This document shows, piece after piece, positions 17,617-25,317 of a DNA stretch of 64,000 nt. Below the pieces are notes generated by a model that was not told the origin of the DNA, searched no databases, and saw only the letters and a program-made list of their open reading frames with translations. The stretch lies in NCBI GenBank assembly GCA_904419525.1, contig CAJFRT010000009.1, forward strand, positions 1 through 64,000, given 5' to 3'. A program made the position numbers and the translations under genes. Every line of letters begins with the position of its first letter. Position 1 is the stretch's first letter. This DNA is from Candidatus Gallimonas merdae (GTDB taxonomy: Bacteria > Bacillota > Clostridia > Christensenellales > Borkfalkiaceae).

Positions 17617-17853
17617 TCACATACTCTCGTGGATGGTACGCGCGATGACGTCGTCCTGCTGTTCCTTGGTCAGCTTGTTGAAGTTCACCGCATAGCCGCT
17701 CACGCGGATGGTGAGCTGGGGATATTTTTCGGGATGCTTCTGCGCGTCGAGAAGCGTCTCGCGGTTGAATACGTTGACGTTGAGGTGATATCCGCCGTCG
17801 CCCACATAGGCGTCCAGCATATTGACCAGATTTTCTGCTCTTTCGTTTGCCAT
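17617..17853 (-). CDS. Separate glycyl-radical subunit of pyruvate formate-lyase (GrcA-like)
   Basis: 78 residues equal to the C-terminal domain of [27 protein letters not shown] and the radical site RVSGYAVNF, whose glycine is oxidised by the activase. E. coli has a comparable stand-alone protein, GrcA/YfiD, that rescues oxygen-cleaved PFL. Here it probably is the normal and only radical domain, because the neighbouring PFL core ends just before this region. It has its own CAGGAGGAA ribosome site and lies 99 bases downstream in the same frame. Confidence 0.88.
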   Translation of the reverse strand: MANERAENLVNMLDAYVGDGGYHLNVNVFNRETLLDAQKHPEKYPQLTIRVSGYAVNFNKLTKEQQDDVIARTIHESM

Positions 17854-17952
17854 TTCCGATTCCTCCTGTATGACAATATCGATGAATTCTGCCGGGTGCT
17901 GTTCCCGTTTTTTACTTGCCTTGAATCTTTCTGTTCACATATGCTCTGCAAG

Positions 17953-19983
17953 TTACTCTTCCTTGCCCAGAGACTGCGGCGTGACGGAGAACGTGTTGGA
18001 GATCCCGTCGCGCGCATAATCGTAGGGAAGTTTTGCGACCGACTCGAGCGAGGCGAGCGCGCCGTGACTGTCCCTTCCGTGCATGGGGTTGGCGCCGGGC
18101 GCGAGCGGCTCGCCCGCGCGGCGGCCGTCCGGCGTGTTGCCCGTCTTTTTGCCGTACACCACGTTGGACGTTATGGTGAGAATGGACATGGTCGGCACCG
18201 ACTCGCGGTAGGTCGTGTGGGACTTGATAAAGTTCATGAACGTCTTGACGAGCCACACGGCGATCTCGTCCGCGCGGTCATCGTTGTTTCCGTACTTGGG
18301 ATAGTCCCCCTCGATCCTGAAATCGGTGACGATGCCGTCCTCGTTGCGGACGGGGTACACCTTTGCATACCTGATCGCCGAGAGAGAGTCGGCCGCGCAC
18401 GACAGGCCCGCAATGCCCGTTGCGAAGAAGCGGCGCACCTGCGAATCGTGCAGCGCCATTTCGAGCGCTTCGTAGCAGTACTTGTCGTGCATATAGTGAA
18501 TGACGTTGAGCGTATTCACATACAGCCCCGCCAGCCAGCGCATCATCTCGGTATACTTGGCGATCACCTCGTTATAATCGAGCGGGCCGTCGCCGAGCAC
18601 GGGCGCGAACGCGGGCGACACCTGCAGGGGCTTTCCGGACTTGTCCTTGTCCAGCTCGTCCTTTCCGCCGTTGATCGCGTACAGCAGGCACTTTGCAAGG
18701 TTGGCGCGCGCGCCGAAGAACTGCATATCCTTGCCCACGCGCATGCTTGAAACACAGCATGCGATGCAGTAATCGTCCCCCATTTCGGGGCGCATCAAAT
18801 CGTCGCTCTCATACTGAATGGCCGACGTCTTGATGGAGATCTCCGCGCAGAACGTCTTGAAGTTCTTGGGCAGACGGCGCGACCAGAGCACGGTGAGGTT
18901 GGGTTCGGGCGCGGGGCCGAGGTTGACAAGGGTGTGCAGAATGCGGAAGCTGTTTTTGGTGACGAGCGTCCTGCCGTCCACCCCCATGCCGCCGATCGAT
19001 TCGGTGACCCAGGTCGGGTCGCCGCTGAACAGCTCGTTGTATTCCTTGATGCGCATGAACTTGACGACGCGCAGCTTCATGACGAAGTGGTCGATGAGCT
19101 CCTGCGCCTCTTCCTCGGTCAGCGTTCCCTCGTCGAGATCGCGCTGAATGTACACGTCGAGGAAGGTGGAGTTCCTGCCGATGGACATTGCCGCGCCGTT
19201 CTGATCCTTGATCGCGCCGAGATAGCCGAAATACAGCCACTGCACGGCCTCCTGCGCGGTCTCGGCGGGACGGGAGATGTCGAACCCGTACTCCGCGGCC
19301 ATCTCCTTGAGGCGGCCGAGCGCCTTGATCTGCTCGGAGATCTCCTCGCGGTCGCGGATCTTGTCGGGCGTCATGTCGCCGTCAAGCAGCAGTTTGTCCT
19401 CCTGTTTCTTTCTGATCAGATAGTCCACGCCGTACAGCGCGACGCGGCGGTAATCGCCGACGATGCGGCCGCGGCCGTAAGTATCGGGCAGGCCCGTCAG
19501 AATGTGCGCGTGACGGGCAAGGCGCATTTCAGGCGTATAGGCGTCGAACACGCCGTCGTTGTGCGTCTTGCGGTACTTGGTGAAGATCTCCTTCACGCGC
19601 GGCGAAATTTCATAGCCGTACATGTGGAGCGCCTCTTCCGCCATACGGATCCCCCCGAACGGCTGAAGGGAGCGCTTGAACGGTTCGTCCGTCTGAAGTC
19701 CCACGATCTTTTCAAGATCCTTGTTGAAATAACCCGCCTTGTGCGAGTTGACGCGGGAGACGATCTCGGTATCGGCATCGTAGACGCCGCCCCGCTCCCG
19801 CTCCTCTTTGGAGAGTTCCAGCACCTGCTCCCAGAGTTTTTTGGTCGCCTCCGTGGCGGGCGCAAGGAAGGAAGAATCCCCTTCATAGGGCGTATAATTG
19901 CGCTGAATGAAATCGCGGACGTCGATCTCGTCATTGCTCCACTTTCCGCGCTCGAAGGAGCGCCATGCTTTCTCAAAGTCCAT
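17953..19983 (-). CDS. pflB: Pyruvate formate-lyase core lacking the glycyl-radical domain
   Basis: 676 residues rather than about 740-760. PFL converts pyruvate and CoA to acetyl-CoA and formate. The ten-stranded barrel with the catalytic pair in CIACCVSSM (both cysteines present) and the [15 protein letters not shown] segment are intact. The protein stops at QSLGKEE, exactly where ordinary PFL continues into the radical loop. That missing part is encoded by the next gene. GGAG lies 10 bases before the ATG. It is in an operon with pflA and the thioredoxin-like gene upstream. Confidence 0.93.
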   Translation of the reverse strand: MDFEKAWRSFERGKWSNDEIDVRDFIQRNYTPYEGDSSFLAPATEATKKLWEQVLELSKEERERGGVYDADTEIVSRVNSHKAGYFNKDLEKIVGLQTDEPFKRSLQPFGGIRMAEEALHMYGYEISPRVKEIFTKYRKTHNDGVFDAYTPEMRLARHAHILTGLPDTYGRGRIVGDYRRVALYGVDYLIRKKQEDKLLLDGDMTPDKIRDREEISEQIKALGRLKEMAAEYGFDISRPAETAQEAVQWLYFGYLGAIKDQNGAAMSIGRNSTFLDVYIQRDLDEGTLTEEEAQELIDHFVMKLRVVKFMRIKEYNELFSGDPTWVTESIGGMGVDGRTLVTKNSFRILHTLVNLGPAPEPNLTVLWSRRLPKNFKTFCAEISIKTSAIQYESDDLMRPEMGDDYCIACCVSSMRVGKDMQFFGARANLAKCLLYAINGGKDELDKDKSGKPLQVSPAFAPVLGDGPLDYNEVIAKYTEMMRWLAGLYVNTLNVIHYMHDKYCYEALEMALHDSQVRRFFATGIAGLSCAADSLSAIRYAKVYPVRNEDGIVTDFRIEGDYPKYGNNDDRADEIAVWLVKTFMNFIKSHTTYRESVPTMSILTITSNVVYGKKTGNTPDGRRAGEPLAPGANPMHGRDSHGALASLESVAKLPYDYARDGISNTFSVTPQSLGKEE

Positions 19984-20127
19984 AACAATATTCTCCGAAG
20001 TATATTTTGTGCAGAATTTGCGTTTTCAGCCGATATGCGGCGCGGCGTGCCGCAGAAATCATTTTGCCGCTTCCGGAAGAGCACCTTATCCCGCAGGAAT
20101 GCAGACGGAGTTACGCGGCATGTCTGC

Positions 20128-20406
20128 TCAGCCTTCCTGCGAAATTTTGGCGTCCAGCCAGAGCTCCAGGATCTCCTCCGGCTGAAAGCCCGTACAGCGG
20201 GCGATCTCCTCGCCGTCCAGGAAGACGATGAGGGTGGGAACGCGGTCGATACAAAGTTCCCGGACGCGGGCGGCGTTTTCCCCGTTCACCTCAAGATGTT
20301 CCACGGGCAGCCCCCGTTCGCGCGCAAGGCGATTGACGACGGGAAGCAGGGTCAGGCAGTTGGCACACGACTCCCCGCTCACTTCCAGCAGACTGAATTT
20401 TGCCAT
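20128..20406 (-). CDS. Thioredoxin-like protein
   Basis: 92 residues with a thioredoxin fold: active-site motif SCANC near residues 12-16, then LPVVNRLARE, a DRVPTLIVFLDGEE strand with the cis-proline, and a C-terminal helix. The preferred start at 20406 directly follows the pflA stop; an ATG at 20409 overlaps it (ATGA). GGGAGG serves both. Its place between pflA and pflB suggests it keeps PFL or its activase reduced, or handles the separate radical subunit; that is inference. Confidence 0.82.
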   Translation of the reverse strand: MAKFSLLEVSGESCANCLTLLPVVNRLARERGLPVEHLEVNGENAARVRELCIDRVPTLIVFLDGEEIARCTGFQPEEILELWLDAKISQEG

Positions 20407-21137
20407 CATGTCCTCCCGTATTTCCCTGCGCGAAGAATGCGCTTTGCGTTTTCCACCCGCTCCGGCGAGGGCGGCTGCACCCCTTCGAGGGGATACGAAA
20501 TGCCGAGTTTGCGGTACTTCTGCACCCCCATCGTATGATAGGGAAGCACCTCCACTTTGTCCACATTGGACAGGGAATCGAGAAACGTCCGCAGTTTTCC
20601 GAGCGCCGCGTCGTCGTCCGAAAGCCCCGGAACGAGCACGTGGCGCACCCACATTCTGACGCCCCGTTCGTTCAAGAACCGCGCAAACGCCAGCACGGGC
20701 GCGTTGCCTCTGCCCGTAATGAACCTGTGCGCCGCGTCGTCGATCTGTTTGATGTCGAGCAGCACAAGATCGGTGAGCCCGGCGAGCCGCTCATACCGCC
20801 CGTCCTCCGCCGTAAAACAGATGCCGGAGGTATCGAGACAGGTGTGGATCCCCTTCTGTTTCAGGATCGAAAACAGTTCCAGGACAAAATCCAGCTGCAG
20901 AAGCGGCTCCCCGCCCGACACGGTCACGCCGCCGTTGCCGGCAAAGTAATTTTTATATTTGAGGACTTCGCGCGCGACCTCATCGGCGCGCATCTCTTTT
21001 CCGCCGTCCGCATTCCAGGTATCGGGATTGTGGCAATATCTGCATCGCATGGGACAGCCCTGCAAAAACACCACGAAGCGGATCCCGGGGCCGTCCACCG
21101 TGCCGAACGATTCAAATGAATGAATGCGACCTGTCAT
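20406..21137 (-). CDS. pflA: Pyruvate formate-lyase activating enzyme (radical SAM)
   Basis: 243 residues. It abstracts hydrogen from the PFL glycine using SAM and a 4Fe-4S cluster. The cluster motif C-x3-C-x2-C is in GCPMRCRYCHNPDTW, with SGGEPLLQ and DIKQID further on. The ATG at 21137 (MTGRIHSFESFGTVDGPG) is preceded by GAGG. It is the first gene of the operon, behind a ZTP riboswitch, and its stop overlaps the thioredoxin-like start. Confidence 0.95.
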   Translation of the reverse strand: MTGRIHSFESFGTVDGPGIRFVVFLQGCPMRCRYCHNPDTWNADGGKEMRADEVAREVLKYKNYFAGNGGVTVSGGEPLLQLDFVLELFSILKQKGIHTCLDTSGICFTAEDGRYERLAGLTDLVLLDIKQIDDAAHRFITGRGNAPVLAFARFLNERGVRMWVRHVLVPGLSDDDAALGKLRTFLDSLSNVDKVEVLPYHTMGVQKYRKLGISYPLEGVQPPSPERVENAKRILRAGKYGRT

Positions 21138-21234
21138 AAAATTTACCTCGCACATTTTCTTTCGGGCCGACGAAAGAAAATGCCGTGACTTTTCAGGAAA
21201 CCCGCCGGACGCGCCCCTGTGCAATGCCCGCATC

Positions 21235-21343
21235 GGGGGAACAAAGGGCAGTTTTTACCTTCCGATAAAAACTGCCCAGACGAACGGCTCCACATCCCTG
21301 CGGCTTCACGCGGTGCTCCGCTCATTTCGTCAGTCACCGCAGG
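21235..21343 (-). promoter_or_regulatory. ZTP (pfl-motif) riboswitch with terminator, upstream of pflA
   Basis: On the minus strand the P1 stem CCTGCGG/CCGCAGG (21337-21343 with 21297-21303) encloses GTGACTGACG and a GCGG/CCGC hairpin. The 3' element GCCG...CGTCTGGGCA (21273-21288) follows. These are the conserved parts of the pfl/ZTP aptamer. The CTGGGCA overlaps a 12-bp terminator stem (21246-21257 with 21266-21277) followed by TTTGTT, so ligand binding should allow read-through into pflA. Confidence 0.88.
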
Positions 21344-21425
21344 AATCTCAACTGCCCATACTTATACTGTAAGGGAGTAATACGAACACGATCAAAAGCG
21401 GAAACCGGGACGTTCATGCTTTGTT

Positions 21426-21632
21426 GAAGTCCTTGCCCGTGCCACCCGGCACGCGCTGCGGACTTCGCCTCGCCTTATCGCCCGTCTTGCCGTTTTTGAT
21501 TGCTTCGCACTTTTTGCGGCAAGATTTCGGGATGAATTGCCGTGAAGAGGACGCAGCCATATCCGCATATTGCAAGGACGATGAACGGCAAGGCGCCCAA
21601 AAGATGCCGCAAAAAGCAAGTTCGTATTTTTC
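21426..21632 (-). ncRNA. Candidate structured RNA or long structured leader upstream of the ZTP riboswitch
   Basis: It begins at the predicted start of a consensus promoter. A perfect 12-bp inverted repeat (21510-21521 with 21605-21616) closes an 83-base domain that has a further ACGGCAA/TTGCCGT stem. A second hairpin pairs GAAGTCC with GGACTTC (21426-21432, 21470-21476) around CGTGCC/GGCACG. No terminator follows, so the transcript probably continues into the riboswitch. It does not match 6S, SRP, RNase P or tmRNA as I know them. A 50-80 residue frame also crosses it, so coding is not excluded. Confidence 0.35.
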
Positions 21633-21638
21633 CCTTGC

Positions 21639-21668
21639 AGTATACCATACGCGCATATGCTTTGTCAA
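21639..21668 (-). promoter_or_regulatory. Consensus sigma-A promoter upstream of the PFL leader
   Basis: TTGACA (21663-21668), an 18-base spacer, TATACT (21639-21644). It is the strongest promoter in the 21138-22043 gap and the likely start of the PFL operon transcript. Confidence 0.75.
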
Positions 21669-21727
21669 GAAAAAGCAAGAAAAAAGTTGTAAAAAAATTT
21701 TTATGACCCACTAAATATTGTGTTTTT

Positions 21728-21751
21728 CATATTTTATGTATACAAAATATG
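21728..21751. repeat. Near-perfect 24-bp AT-rich palindrome
   Basis: CATATTTT and AAAATATG flank ATGTATAC. It lies about 60 bases upstream of the 21639 promoter on the minus strand and could be a regulator operator. Nothing else is recognised between it and 21953. Confidence 0.4.
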
Positions 21752-21952
21752 GAATAATCCAGAATCGAGCCGTCCGGAAAAACGGCCCCGTCCGATCCCG
21801 ATCCGCCATTTGTCCGATCCCGTACGGGAGCCGCAGGAAAATCTTCGTCAAAAACCGACTTGTTCCATTCGGAGCGCGTAGCCCGGGAGATCGTGCCATG
21901 CCGTACGGTTTGATGTCCCCTGCGCGCATTTTGCATTTTTCCGACAAAGGAG

Positions 21953-21980
21953 GGGCGGCGCAGCAACCGCCGCGCCGCCC
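21953..21980 (-). terminator. Possible terminator of the 22044 lipoprotein
   Basis: GGGCGGCGC/GCGCCGCCC stem with a 10-base loop. Only a weak CTCCTTTG follows on the minus strand, so termination is uncertain. Confidence 0.35.
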
Positions 21981-22043
21981 GCACGTTCCTTACCGGACGG
22001 AGGATGCCGTGGCCGGCACCCCTGCCCTCTTCCGGAAAAGCCC

Positions 22044-23969
22044 TTACCCCTCAAACGGCAGAGAGACCCACTGTCCGCCGTACACGAAGGAGAGCACAGC
22101 GGCCTGCTCGCCGTCCGCCGACGCAAAGCGGATGCTGCTCACCCTGCCGCCCTGAAAGTACACGGTGACGTTCAGCTCCGCCGTATCCATCATGACCGTC
22201 CCGTGATAGCATAAAAGGACGTCGTCGTACGTCAGTTCCGCCCCCGCCGCAAGGCCGATGAGCGTTTCCACGCCGCAGTATGCGAACAGGGATGCCACCG
22301 GCTCATCCTGCGCCCCCCAGCCGTCTGTGGTCCATTCATAGATCTGCCATGTCCCGTCCGTCATCTGCTGTGCGTACACCTGCTCCGACCCATTGAAATT
22401 CTGATAAATGTCCGCCTTCCCGTCCGCGACGGTGCAGGTGACGACGGTCGTATCGACGTCTGCTTCGGTCTTCGTCACCGTCATTAAGAAATTGCCCGAC
22501 GCCATGACGTCGAACGCCGCCGCCATGTCCTCCGCGGAGACGGTGCTCTGCGCTTCGAGGTCGGGGAAGTCGCCCTGCACGCCGTAAGCCAGATTGAACA
22601 CATACTGCGTTTCCTCCGTGGAGGAATCGGAAGGCGGGATCGTGACGACGATCGCGCGCAGCGTTCCGTCCTCGCCGAAATACACTTCGCCCTCGGCATC
22701 TTCATCAATTTCGGGAACATCCACCGGATAGCAGCCGCGCTCCGCATCGTATTCCGGCGTCTGCCCGGCGATCGACACGAAGAGTGTCCCCGGTTCCGAC
22801 ATGAAAACGCTGTCCTCGCTCGTCTCCCCATAGACCCAGCTTTCCTCGTCCTCCGTCTGCAGATAATAGAGATCCCACTTTCCGTCCCGCGCACGGGAAC
22901 AGACGGACGAGCCGTTGAGCATGCGAAGGAGTTCCTCCCCCTCGCCGCGGAAATATTCACAATAGGCGGGCGAAAATTGCTGCAAGACGTCGCCGTCATA
23001 CAGGGCGATGCCGCACGTCATCGAAAAGTTCTCCCGTTCGTCCAGGGCGAACGCCGCTTCCCATTGTTCCTGCGTGACCTGCGCGCTCTCCTGCGCAGCC
23101 GGCGCCAGAGGTTCGGGCAGCGTGACGGAGAGCCCCGCGTAGGTAAAGGTCATGTCGTAGGTCGCTCCCTCCGCAGAGAGAATGAGGCGGCGCAGCTTTC
23201 CTTCCGCAAACCATGCTGCGACCGAGGCGGAAGCGCCCTCGATCGTGACCGTCCCCCGATAACCTTCCTCTTCTTCGTCATATCCGTCCTTCATCTGATC
23301 GTAGGCGCCTATAAGATTGCCCAGGACGCCCTTCGACCCCAGGAAATTCGCGATGGGCGAATTCCCCATCTCATAAAACGAATCTTCGATCGTCCTGTCG
23401 ATCGTCCAGATCCCTTTCGCCATGGCATAGCCGATGTATCCCGTGTCCGTCTTCTGCGTGTACCCCTCTATTTCGCCCTCTATCCCCGACCAGAGATACT
23501 CCAATCCGCCCGTACGGACATAGCGGATGATGTCCTGATCGATCTCCTCTTCCGGAACGATCAGGCGGGCGTCAACGCCGTAATCATCGCGGCCGTCAAA
23601 CGAGAACGCCTCCTCCCATTCTTCCTGCGTGACGGGCGCATAGGCGGGCGTCACCGTGACGCTGCACACCGCGGAAACCTCGCCGCAGGCGGCGGTGATG
23701 ACCGCCTCGCCCTCCGCAAGCGCCGTCACCGTGCCGTCCTCGACGGATGCGACGGCTGCCTCCGAACTGGACCACGTCACCGTCTTTTCAGTTGCATCCT
23801 CGGGGAGCACCGTCGCCGTGAGCGTCTCCGTCTCCCCGACCTTGAGCGAAAGTTCGGTGCTGCTCAGCGTCACCGACTCCACTGCGACCTCCTGCGGCGC
23901 GCACGCTGCAAAGAGCGACAACCCGAACACCGCCGCCAACGCCACCGATCCATAAGCAAGTTTTTTCAT
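22044..23969 (-). CDS. Multi-module lipoprotein with Ig-like (Big_2) domain
   Basis: 641 residues. The signal peptide has lipobox FAAC. A bacterial Ig-like group 2 domain follows (VESVTLSSTELSLKVGETET start, VTWSSSEAAVASV). Then come three related modules, starting VTQEEWEEAF, VTQEQWEAAF and VSAEDMAAAF; the first and third end in FTYAGLSVTLP and FVYGGQWVSLP. The opening and closing motifs match the single-module lipoproteins at 15423 and 29064. It is probably a surface protein. The promoter carries a nine-G tract between -35 and -10. GGGAGGAAC precedes the ATG. Confidence 0.8.
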   Translation of the reverse strand: MKKLAYGSVALAAVFGLSLFAACAPQEVAVESVTLSSTELSLKVGETETLTATVLPEDATEKTVTWSSSEAAVASVEDGTVTALAEGEAVITAACGEVSAVCSVTVTPAYAPVTQEEWEEAFSFDGRDDYGVDARLIVPEEEIDQDIIRYVRTGGLEYLWSGIEGEIEGYTQKTDTGYIGYAMAKGIWTIDRTIEDSFYEMGNSPIANFLGSKGVLGNLIGAYDQMKDGYDEEEEGYRGTVTIEGASASVAAWFAEGKLRRLILSAEGATYDMTFTYAGLSVTLPEPLAPAAQESAQVTQEQWEAAFALDERENFSMTCGIALYDGDVLQQFSPAYCEYFRGEGEELLRMLNGSSVCSRARDGKWDLYYLQTEDEESWVYGETSEDSVFMSEPGTLFVSIAGQTPEYDAERGCYPVDVPEIDEDAEGEVYFGEDGTLRAIVVTIPPSDSSTEETQYVFNLAYGVQGDFPDLEAQSTVSAEDMAAAFDVMASGNFLMTVTKTEADVDTTVVTCTVADGKADIYQNFNGSEQVYAQQMTDGTWQIYEWTTDGWGAQDEPVASLFAYCGVETLIGLAAGAELTYDDVLLCYHGTVMMDTAELNVTVYFQGGRVSSIRFASADGEQAAVLSFVYGGQWVSLPFEG

Positions 23970-24012
23970 ACGTTCCTCCCGTAAATTTCCGGAGGCACCC
24001 CTCCGCCTTTCC

Positions 24013-24042
24013 ATTGTACCCCCCCCCGCATATATTTGTCAA
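24013..24042 (-). promoter_or_regulatory. Promoter of the 22044 lipoprotein with a G9 tract in the spacer
   Basis: TTGACA (24037-24042), an 18-base spacer, TACAAT (24013-24018). Nine identical bases (24019-24027, G on the transcribed sense) adjoin the -10 box. Slippage here would change spacer length. Confidence 0.7.
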
Positions 24043-24109
24043 TACTTTTATGAAAATCCGTATGATCCTTCCGCAAACGAGGGTTTTTCGGCGCATGCCG
24101 AAAAGCGGA

Positions 24110-24143
24110 CAAGGGGCCGTCTCCCATGAGAGACAGCCCCTTG
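24110..24143. terminator. Hairpin after the PanE-like gene
   Basis: CAAGGGGC...GCCCCTTG with inner GTCTC/GAGAC pairing. A GCGGCGTTTT or GTCCGCTTTT tail follows on either strand. It is probably a weak terminator for the 24273 gene; the rest of 23970-24272 holds only the lipoprotein promoter. Confidence 0.5.
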
Positions 24144-24272
24144 CGGCGTTTTGCTTCTTCTGCCTTGCAGCAGAAATTCTGATTTTTTCCGGCTTTTTTC
24201 CGGAATCGGACAACGGTGTATCGATACAAATCCGCGCGACCCGCCGCCCGAGAACGAAAAGCGGACAACCGC

Positions 24273-25280
24273 TTATTTCAGCAGATCGTCGTAGCGGCCG
24301 ATATTGGAAAACGCGATGGGCGCGCCGTTTTCCAGTTCGTGCACGATCTCCACCGTGCGCGCGTTGAAGGGCGTGGGAACACCGACCTTTTTGCCGCATT
24401 CGCACACGGCGCCGTTGATGGCGTCGATCTCGCACTTTTTGCCGTTTCTGATGTCCTGCAGCATGCTTGCGATCAGATTGGCGTGTTTTTTCATGGCGAC
24501 GGGAATGAGCGCAAACGAGACCGCCTTTTTCAACGCCCCGCGGTAGTCAAAGAGTTTGTCGATCTTGTGCCCCTGCACCGGTTCGACGGAAATGCCCGAA
24601 GCCCTTGCGACGTCGATGCACTCCTTGATGATGCGCTGGGCGACCCTGCGGGAGGACTTGTTTTTGGCCACTTCGCCGAACGTCGCGCCCGTCACCGTCG
24701 ACAGCCCGGAAAACGCGCTGTTGATCAGCAGTTTGGACCACCGTGCCCCGATGAAGTTCTTTTCCACGACGACCGTCCCCATGCACTCGAACAGCGCTTT
24801 GACGTCCTCGAGGTGATTTCCCTTGCCGTAGGCGCCCAGCGAAAAGGTGAGCGCGGACGGGTCGGAGGTCAGCTCGGAGACGCCCTCTCCGCGGAAAGTC
24901 GCGCCCCAGGCGATGGCACAGCCGAGCGTCCTGTCCGCGCCGACGATCTCCGCGATGCCGGGTTCGGGCAGGCCGTTCTGGCAGGTACAGATCGCGCCGT
25001 CCTCTTTCAGATAGTTTTTCAGGAAGCCGACGACCTGCGCATTGTGCTGCTGTTTGGTCATCAGAATGATGACGTCGTACTGTTCCGTCAGTTCGGAGGG
25101 CAGCAGGGCGCTGACTTTCTGCGTGAATTCCACCGTTCCGACGATGTGTGCGCCGCCCTCTTTCAAAGCGGCAACGTGCTTTTCGTTGCGGTTGACGAGA
25201 TCGATCTCCCGCCCCGCCCTTGCGATATACGCGCCGAGCACCGTTCCGAGCGCCCCCGCGCCATAGATCATTGCTTTCAT
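24273..25280 (-). CDS. Ketopantoate reductase-family NAD(P)H oxidoreductase (PanE/ApbA)
   Basis: 335 residues. N-terminal Rossmann motif IYGAGALGTVLGAYIARAG; then CQNGL near residue 99, WGATFRGEG, and the catalytic lysine region WSKLLINSAF in the C-terminal helical domain (KKHANLIASMLQDI). PanE reduces ketopantoate to pantoate for CoA synthesis, but many paralogues act on other keto acids and no pan genes are nearby. GGAG precedes the ATG. It lies 37 bases after pheT and may be co-transcribed with it. Confidence 0.85.
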   Translation of the reverse strand: MKAMIYGAGALGTVLGAYIARAGREIDLVNRNEKHVAALKEGGAHIVGTVEFTQKVSALLPSELTEQYDVIILMTKQQHNAQVVGFLKNYLKEDGAICTCQNGLPEPGIAEIVGADRTLGCAIAWGATFRGEGVSELTSDPSALTFSLGAYGKGNHLEDVKALFECMGTVVVEKNFIGARWSKLLINSAFSGLSTVTGATFGEVAKNKSSRRVAQRIIKECIDVARASGISVEPVQGHKIDKLFDYRGALKKAVSFALIPVAMKKHANLIASMLQDIRNGKKCEIDAINGAVCECGKKVGVPTPFNARTVEIVHELENGAPIAFSNIGRYDDLLK

Positions 25281-25317
25281 AATCGCTCCTTGTCCGTGTT
25301 CCGGTCTCCCCGGAAAA

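Noticed and set aside
21663-21705. A Pho box upstream of the 21639 promoter (TTTACAACTTTTTTC)
   Set aside because: Only one TTTACA unit is present; the next 11-base positions do not match.
21475-21711. A 78-residue hydrophobic minus-strand frame in the PFL leader
   Set aside because: Its ATG lies upstream of the strong promoter it would need, and the region is dominated by long inverted repeats; kept only as an alternative to the RNA interpretation.
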